From the NCBI GenBank assembly GCA_937893735.1, contig CALBGD010000067.1, forward strand, positions 1 to 10,692: DNA of 10,692 nucleotides, read 5' to 3'. Of the stretch, positions 7,293 through 10,692 are shown in pieces. A program made the translations under genes and the position numbers. Numbering within the stretch: position 1 is the first letter of the stretch; each line of letters starts with the position of its first letter. Below the pieces are notes generated by a model that saw only the letters and a list, made by a program, of their open reading frames with translations, did no database searches and was not told the DNA's origin. This DNA is from an uncultured Clostridia bacterium. GTDB lineage: Bacteria; Bacillota; Clostridia; Oscillospirales; Ruminococcaceae.

Positions 7293-7321
7293 TTCGCAGC
7301 ATTCCGCTGTAATAATATTAT
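7293..7321 (+). promoter_or_regulatory. possible promoter for greA-lysS
   Basis: TTCGCA (7293-7298) and TATTAT (7316-7321) lie 17 bases apart in the 73-base gap after the protease gene. The matches to consensus are four and five of six. The leader would be only about 15 nt, leaving just the ribosome site CTGGAGG. No terminator is seen between the protease gene and greA, so read-through is also possible. Confidence 0.4.
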
Positions 7322-7342
7322 GATTCTGGAGGACAACCGAAC

Positions 7343-7828
7343 ATGAAGCCTACAACAAAGTTAACAAAATCAGGCGTTAAGAAGCTCGAGGCAGAGCTTG
7401 AAAATCTCAAGACCGTAGTCCGCCCGGAGATCGCAGCCAAGATCAAGATGGCGCGTTCCTTCGGCGACCTTTCCGAGAACAGTGAGTACGATGAAGCAAA
7501 GAACGAGCAGGGTCTTATCGAGTCCCGTATCGCTGAGATCGAGCAGACTCTCGCACACGCAGTGATCCTCGATGACGATGAGATCTCCACCGAGAAGGTC
7601 GGCATCGGCAACATCGTTACTATCCTTGACATCGAGATGGAAGAGGAAATGACCTTCCAGATCGTCGGCACCAGCGAAGCCAACATAGACAAGGGACATA
7701 TGTCCGATGAATCCCCGATAGGCAAGGCGCTCATCGGCCACGCAGTCGGAGAAACAGTTACCGCCGAGACTCCCTCTGGCGAGATACAGTTCAAGATACT
7801 CAACATCACCAAGAAGGAGGAAGACTGA
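7343..7828 (+). CDS. greA: transcription elongation factor GreA
   Basis: Binds the RNA polymerase secondary channel and stimulates cleavage of backtracked RNA. The 161-residue protein has the normal length. The N-terminal coiled coil (about 8-75) carries the GreA signature ARSFGDLSENSEYDEAKNEQ at 37-56, with the acidic tip residues Asp42 and Glu45 that correspond to E. coli Asp41 and Glu44. The C-terminal FKBP-like domain (about 82-158) contains VTILDIEMEEE, MSDESPIGKALIGHAVGE and IQFKILNI. The ATG follows GGAGG by about 10 bases. The stop is three bases before lysS, and the lysS ribosome site lies inside the end of greA. A greA-lysS pair is common in Clostridia. Confidence 0.97.
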   Translation: MKPTTKLTKSGVKKLEAELENLKTVVRPEIAAKIKMARSFGDLSENSEYDEAKNEQGLIESRIAEIEQTLAHAVILDDDEISTEKVGIGNIVTILDIEMEEEMTFQIVGTSEANIDKGHMSDESPIGKALIGHAVGETVTAETPSGEIQFKILNITKKEED

Positions 7829-7831
7829 TAA

Positions 7832-9349
7832 ATGGCAGAGAATATCGAAAATCAGGCAGAGCAGAACGAGGAGATGACCGCCGAGCAGCTCGACGAGCAG
7901 CACCGCGTAAGGCTGGAGAAGCTCGCAGCGCTCAAGGAAGCCGGCAAGGATCCCTATAAGATAACAAAGTTCCCGGTAACTATCACCAACAAGGAGATAC
8001 GCGGCCGCTTCGAGGAGCTTGAAAACACAGACGTTGCCATCGCAGGCAGAATGATGACCCGCCGTATCATGGGCAAGGCGAGCTTCATGGATATCCGCGA
8101 CGGCTCCGACAGAATGCAGGTTTACGTCCGCAAGGACGATGTCGGCGAGGATACCTACGCTGAGTTCAAGAAGTGGGACCTCGGCGATATCATCGGCATC
8201 AAGGGCAAGGTTTTCCGCACAAAGATGGGAGAGATCTCCGTTCATGCAGAGGAGATAACCCTGCTGTCCAAGTCCCTGCTTCCGCTGCCTGAGAAGTGGC
8301 ACGGACTCAAGGACAAGGAGGAGCGTTACAGAAAGCGCTACCTCGACCTCATTGCAAACCCGGAGAACAAGGATACATTCGTAAAGCGCTCCAGGATCCT
8401 CCGCGAGATAAGAAACTTCCTCGACAGCCGCGGATATCTGGAGGTTGACACGCCCACCCTGCTCCCGCTGGAGATAGGCGCAGCCGCACGTCCGTTCAAG
8501 ACCCACCACAACGCGCTGGACATTGATATGTACCTCAGGATCGAGACCGAGCTCTACCTGAAGCGCCTTATCGTGGGCGGCTTCGACAAGGTTTACGAGG
8601 TCGGCAGAATATTCCGCAACGAGGGCATGGACGCTACTCACAACCCTGAGTTCACCTCCATCGAGATGTATCAGGCATACACCGATTATTACGGCATGAT
8701 GGACCTCATCGAGGAGCTTTACCGCACGGTTACGCTGAACGTATGCGGCACTGACACCGTTACCTATCAGGGCAAGGAGGTCGCGGTAGGCAAGCCGTGG
8801 GAGCGCCTCACCATGATAGACGCCGTAAAGAAGTACGCCGGCGTTGACTATTACAGCTGGGAGGACGACGCAGCCGCAAGAGCCTGCGCAAAGGAGCACC
8901 ATGTTGAGGACGAGCTGGACGAGAACTCCACAAAGGGACACGTTCTTATCGCGTTCTTCGAGTCGTTCGTTGAAGATAACCTCATTCAGCCGACAATAAT
9001 CTACGATTATCCTGTTGAGAACTCCCCGCTTGCAAAGAGAAAGCCGGAATTCCCGGCGTTCACCGAGCGCTTCGAATACTTCATCAACGGAACCGAGTTC
9101 GGCAACGCATTCTCCGAGCTTAACGACCCCATCGACCAGAAGGAGCGCTTCGTAAAGCAGGTCGCTGCAAAGCGCGCAAAGGGCGGCAACGACGCGCAGG
9201 TGGACGAGGACTTCATCACCGCGCTGGAATACGGTCTGCCCCCGACAGGCGGACTTGGCTTCGGTTTCGACCGTCTTGTTATGCTGCTGACTGATTCCGC
9301 AAGCATTCGCGATGTTCTGCTCTTCCCCACGATGAAACCCGAGAAGTAA
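7832..9349 (+). CDS. lysS: lysine--tRNA ligase, class II (LysRS)
   Basis: Charges tRNA-Lys in the cytoplasm. At 505 residues it has the normal bacterial LysS length. Residues 1-60 form the N-terminal helical part, followed by the OB-fold anticodon-binding domain (about 65-150; VAIAGRMMTRRIMGKASFMD). The class II core begins around 170 (RYRKRYLDLIANPE). Motif 1 lies around 195-215, motif 2 is VYEVGRIFRNEGMDATHNPE (from 254, with Arg262 in FRNEG), and motif 3 is GLGFGFDRLVMLLT (474-487), followed by the typical SIRDVLLFPTMKPE end. Class I LysRS is excluded by these motifs. The AAGGAGG site at 7814-7820 is 11 bases before the ATG and within greA, so translation of the two is linked. The gene ends 18 bases before a strong intrinsic terminator. 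Confidence 0.98.
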   Translation: MAENIENQAEQNEEMTAEQLDEQHRVRLEKLAALKEAGKDPYKITKFPVTITNKEIRGRFEELENTDVAIAGRMMTRRIMGKASFMDIRDGSDRMQVYVRKDDVGEDTYAEFKKWDLGDIIGIKGKVFRTKMGEISVHAEEITLLSKSLLPLPEKWHGLKDKEERYRKRYLDLIANPENKDTFVKRSRILREIRNFLDSRGYLEVDTPTLLPLEIGAAARPFKTHHNALDIDMYLRIETELYLKRLIVGGFDKVYEVGRIFRNEGMDATHNPEFTSIEMYQAYTDYYGMMDLIEELYRTVTLNVCGTDTVTYQGKEVAVGKPWERLTMIDAVKKYAGVDYYSWEDDAAARACAKEHHVEDELDENSTKGHVLIAFFESFVEDNLIQPTIIYDYPVENSPLAKRKPEFPAFTERFEYFINGTEFGNAFSELNDPIDQKERFVKQVAAKRAKGGNDAQVDEDFITALEYGLPPTGGLGFGFDRLVMLLTDSASIRDVLLFPTMKPEK

Positions 9350-9367
9350 TTCATCAGAATACGAACA

Positions 9368-9398
9368 ATAAAGCCGCAAAGCTATTCTGCGGCTTTAT
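9368..9398 (+). terminator. intrinsic terminator of greA-lysS
   Basis: ATAAAGCCGCA (9368-9378) and TGCGGCTTTAT (9388-9398) form a perfect 11-bp stem with a 9-base loop, just after the lysS stop. The T-rich tail (CTTTATGATTTATT) supports termination on the plus strand. Confidence 0.8.
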
Positions 9399-9434
9399 GA
9401 TTTATTGTGCGTGATTCGCCGCCATAATTAGCGG

Positions 9435-9440
9435 TATAAT
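9435..9440 (+). promoter_or_regulatory. consensus -10 box before the small membrane protein genes
   Basis: A perfect TATAAT lies 23 bases before the ATG at 9463. No good -35 is seen at 17 bases (TGATTC at 9412-9417), so the promoter may be weak or need an activator. The -10 box overlaps an upstream in-frame ATG at 9439, which argues against that ATG being the start. Confidence 0.4.
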
Positions 9441-9462
9441 GCGCCGTGCAGAGGGTAACGAT

Positions 9463-9843
9463 ATGAATAAGTTCGCAGCGTTTTTCAAAAGGCACCGGCG
9501 CGGCATCATAACGACCACGGCATTTCTTGCCTTTGATGTCGTTATGTTACTGGTTGTCGACCCGCTCATAGCAAATGTTGAGGACTTCAAAACTCTTTTT
9601 TTTATTGTAGTTCCGCTGGCTTATGTGATCTATCCTGTAATATCCCTTGCTGTCGGAATCTATGCCGGACGTGACATCAAAAGGAGATGGCATATCGCTG
9701 TTTTGCAGGTGCTATTCTTTATAAAATGTGACTTGCTTACTTACATCTACATCGCGATAGAGCTTTTATCCTTGATAATCACGCTCATAATAAAGAAACG
9801 CTGCAAAAACAAAGCCGACAAGCAGGAGAACCACAATGTCTGA
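9463..9843 (+). CDS. small integral membrane protein of unknown function
   Basis: A 126-residue protein that I do not recognise. The start at 9463 (MNKFAAFFKRHRRGII) is preferred over the ATG at 9439 because GAGGG (9451-9455) lies 7 bases before it and the earlier ATG overlaps a -10 box. It has a basic N-terminus (KRHRR), TM1 about 15-37, TM2 about 45-69, and a long hydrophobic stretch about 78-112 that could be one or two segments, ending in a basic tail (KKRCKNKADK). No catalytic motif is visible. It follows the lysS terminator, so it begins its own unit. It overlaps the next gene by 8 bases. The N-terminus is similar to that of the next gene (HRR.II.T...LA..VVMLL), suggesting tandem duplication. 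Confidence 0.75.
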   Translation: MNKFAAFFKRHRRGIITTTAFLAFDVVMLLVVDPLIANVEDFKTLFFIVVPLAYVIYPVISLAVGIYAGRDIKRRWHIAVLQVLFFIKCDLLTYIYIAIELLSLIITLIIKKRCKNKADKQENHNV

Positions 9844-10291
9844 AATACTTGCATTCATCAGGGCTCACCGCCGCGATATCATAATAACGGCTTCCGCGCT
9901 GGCGGCGAGCCTTGTCGTAATGCTGCTTATCCCGGCGATAATAACGGCGGCCGCTCCCTCAGACGCGGGAATGATGGCGTGTATCGCGCTTTTCTTCGCG
10001 CTGGACCCGCTGTTCTGCATTGCCGCCGCGGTCTTTGCCGAGTCAAGCGTGGGGAGCGTGAGCGAGAAGGAGAAAAACGGGATCCCGGTTTCGGCTATCT
10101 CGCAGAAAAGCTCGTATTCGCCCGAACGGTTCGGCTTGTATTCGGCAGTGACTGACTTTGCCTCCGCCTCCTTTAAGCGCGCCTTGTTTATGACCTCCAA
10201 AAGCGTCTGCTTCACGGTATATGGAACGTCGGACGCGAAAAGGTCATACGCGTCGTGCCCCTTTTGCGTTACTATGTACCGCCCGGGCTGA
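9836..10291 (+). pseudogene. truncated small membrane protein, paralogue of the preceding gene
   Basis: The reading frame codes for 151 residues, but only about the first 69 (to base 10042) look natural. They give a basic start (MSEILAFIRAHRRDII), TM1 about 15-40 and TM2 about 46-68 (ALFFALDPLFCIAAAVFAE), aligning well with residues 1-70 of the preceding protein (YPVISLAVGIYAG corresponds to DPLFCIAAAVFAE). After that the sequence becomes polar and non-family-like (SSVGSVSEKEKNG...), and this stretch is exactly antisense to the conserved part of the DUF4364 gene. The simplest reading is loss of the 3' half by a deletion. The ATG has AGGAG (9824-9828) 7 bases upstream and overlaps the previous stop, so it should still be translated. 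A functional 151-residue hybrid product cannot be excluded. Confidence 0.5.
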
Positions 10292-10482
10292 ACTGCCGGA
10301 ATCATGAGCGATGACGACAAAAGCTCGGAAAATCCCTGCGCGACGGGGAAGTAATCCGCGAACTCCGTTTCGGCAACAATATCCGTAATATCGGAAATTG
10401 TGACAGGACGCTTGAAATTTTCCGCAATAAAGAGTATAATAAGTTTTAAGTCGATCGAATTGCTGAAATAATAGTCAGCCAT
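9865..10482 (-). CDS. DUF4364 family protein, winged-helix-like, with aberrant C-terminus
   Basis: A 205-residue protein. Residues 1-150 resemble the clostridial DUF4364 family. They include a winged-helix-like N-terminus (IILFIAENFKRPVTISDITD, then YFPVAQGFSELLSSSLM, then RYIVTQKGHDAYDLF) and the C-terminal beta region (SVTAEYKPNRSGEYELFCEI ... FFSFSLTLPTLDSAKT). Function is unknown; a regulatory role is inferred from the fold. Family members, as I recall, end within about 20-30 residues of the 'L.vPt...A' segment. Here the tail 151-205 is Ala/Ser/Ile-rich (HAIIPASEGAAAVIIAGISS) and antisense to the membrane-protein gene at 9836, so it is probably readthrough into foreign sequence after a deletion. 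The ATG (10482-10480) is supported by GGAGGG 7 bases upstream and a strong promoter at 10514-10542. Confidence 0.8.
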   Translation of the reverse strand: MADYYFSNSIDLKLIILFIAENFKRPVTISDITDIVAETEFADYFPVAQGFSELLSSSLMIPAVQPGRYIVTQKGHDAYDLFASDVPYTVKQTLLEVINKARLKEAEAKSVTAEYKPNRSGEYELFCEIAETGIPFFSFSLTLPTLDSAKTAAAMQNSGSSAKKSAIHAIIPASEGAAAVIIAGISSITTRLAASAEAVIMISRR

Positions 10483-10513
10483 AAAAAATCCCTCCGTGGT
10501 GCAAACTTATTTA

Positions 10514-10542
10514 AGTATACCACAAATGCGGGAAAAGTGCAA
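10514..10542 (-). promoter_or_regulatory. sigma-A promoter for the DUF4364 gene
   Basis: On the minus strand TTGCAC (10542-10537) and TATACT (10519-10514) are separated by 17 bases, both close to consensus. Transcription would start near 10507, about 25 bases before the ATG, leaving room for the GGAGGG ribosome site only. The promoter lies in the 75-base divergent gap before the gene at 10558. Confidence 0.7.
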
Positions 10543-10557
10543 GAGAAGGAGAAAATA

Positions 10558-10692
10558 ATGTATAATAAAATATGCGAAATGCTTGTTTCGGGCGGAGCGG
10601 AGGCTGTCGGCTGTTCGTATTGGGAGGACACGCCGTTTCCCGGGCTTAACTATGCGATAAGTTTTTGCGTGCGGCTGTCGGATGCTATTATT
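10558..10692 (+). CDS. epoxyqueuosine reductase-like protein, partial (N-terminal 45 residues)
   Basis: Runs off the right edge. AAGGAG (10546-10551) lies 6 bases before the ATG. The visible protein (MYNKICEMLVSGGAEAVGCS, then a short linker, PFPGLNYAISFCVRLSDAII) resembles the N-terminus of small clostridial QueG-like 4Fe-4S proteins, which share 'L...GA..VG.ad' and 'L.YAIS..VRLSDAii'. The iron-sulfur cysteines would lie beyond the edge. These short homologues are not proven to make queuosine, so no symbol is given. It is divergent from the DUF4364 gene. Confidence 0.55.
   Translation, partial: MYNKICEMLVSGGAEAVGCSYWEDTPFPGLNYAISFCVRLSDAII

Noticed and set aside
7370..9379. An open frame of 669 codons on the minus strand opposite greA and lysS
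   Set aside because: It is fully antisense to two certain housekeeping genes. Avoidance of TTA, CTA and TCA codons in such GC3-rich genes leaves the opposite frame open. Its product is Leu/Val/Ala-rich with no recognisable domain.
9439..9462. Earlier ATG at 9439 for the first small membrane protein
   Set aside because: It overlaps a perfect TATAAT and has no ribosome site, whereas the ATG at 9463 has GAGGG at 7 bases.
3226..10692. A defence, toxin-antitoxin, phage or mobile-element system
   Set aside because: No transposase, integrase, nuclease-helicase, toxin or array pattern was found. The plus-strand genes are housekeeping, regulatory or small membrane proteins.

Overview
The window looks like a chromosomal segment of a fairly GC-rich, low-complexity-free Bacillota genome, most likely class Clostridia and probably near Ruminococcus/Oscillospiraceae. 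This is inferred from the gene families (DUF4364, FtsEX followed by an S41 protease, greA-lysS, metG near tatD), from strong AGGAGG-like ribosome sites, and from sigma-A type promoters in AT-rich gaps between GC3-rich genes. No rRNA, tRNA, CRISPR array, transposase or phage gene was seen.

Left part, minus strand (2974 down to 1): a promoter at 2969-2997 drives metG (methionyl-tRNA synthetase), then a 218-residue protein of unknown function with a TTG start, then tatD (metal-dependent DNase/hydrolase), which runs off the left edge. The last two genes overlap by 14 bases, so this reads as one operon. A short palindromic AATTCGGAATT repeat sits at the metG stop codon.

Middle part, plus strand: a good promoter at 3046-3074 precedes a GC-rich leader of about 145 nt that can fold in two mutually exclusive ways. 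The leader precedes a CdaR/PucR-type regulator (3226-4311). After a stem-loop come ftsE and ftsX, which overlap by 14 bases, and a membrane-anchored S41 (CtpA/B-like) protease 15 bases later. This looks like a unit for cell-envelope remodelling, with FtsEX as the transmembrane ATP-driven regulator and the protease as a periplasm-side or surface processing enzyme. greA and lysS follow as a tightly coupled transcription/translation pair that ends at a strong hairpin (9368-9398).

Right part: two tandem small membrane proteins of unknown function (9463-9843 and 9836 to about 10042) resemble each other at the N-terminus. The second collides head-on with a DUF4364 winged-helix gene on the minus strand (10482 to 9865). 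Both appear to lose their natural 3' ends at the same point near 10035-10045, which suggests a deletion that joined two convergent genes. A divergent gene that starts at 10558 and runs off the right edge resembles small clostridial epoxyqueuosine-reductase-like iron-sulfur proteins.

Most of the window is ordinary housekeeping sequence. The points that deserve a second look are the convergent-gene junction, the structured leader of the regulator, and the unknown proteins beside metG and after lysS. No clearly new multi-gene system is visible.
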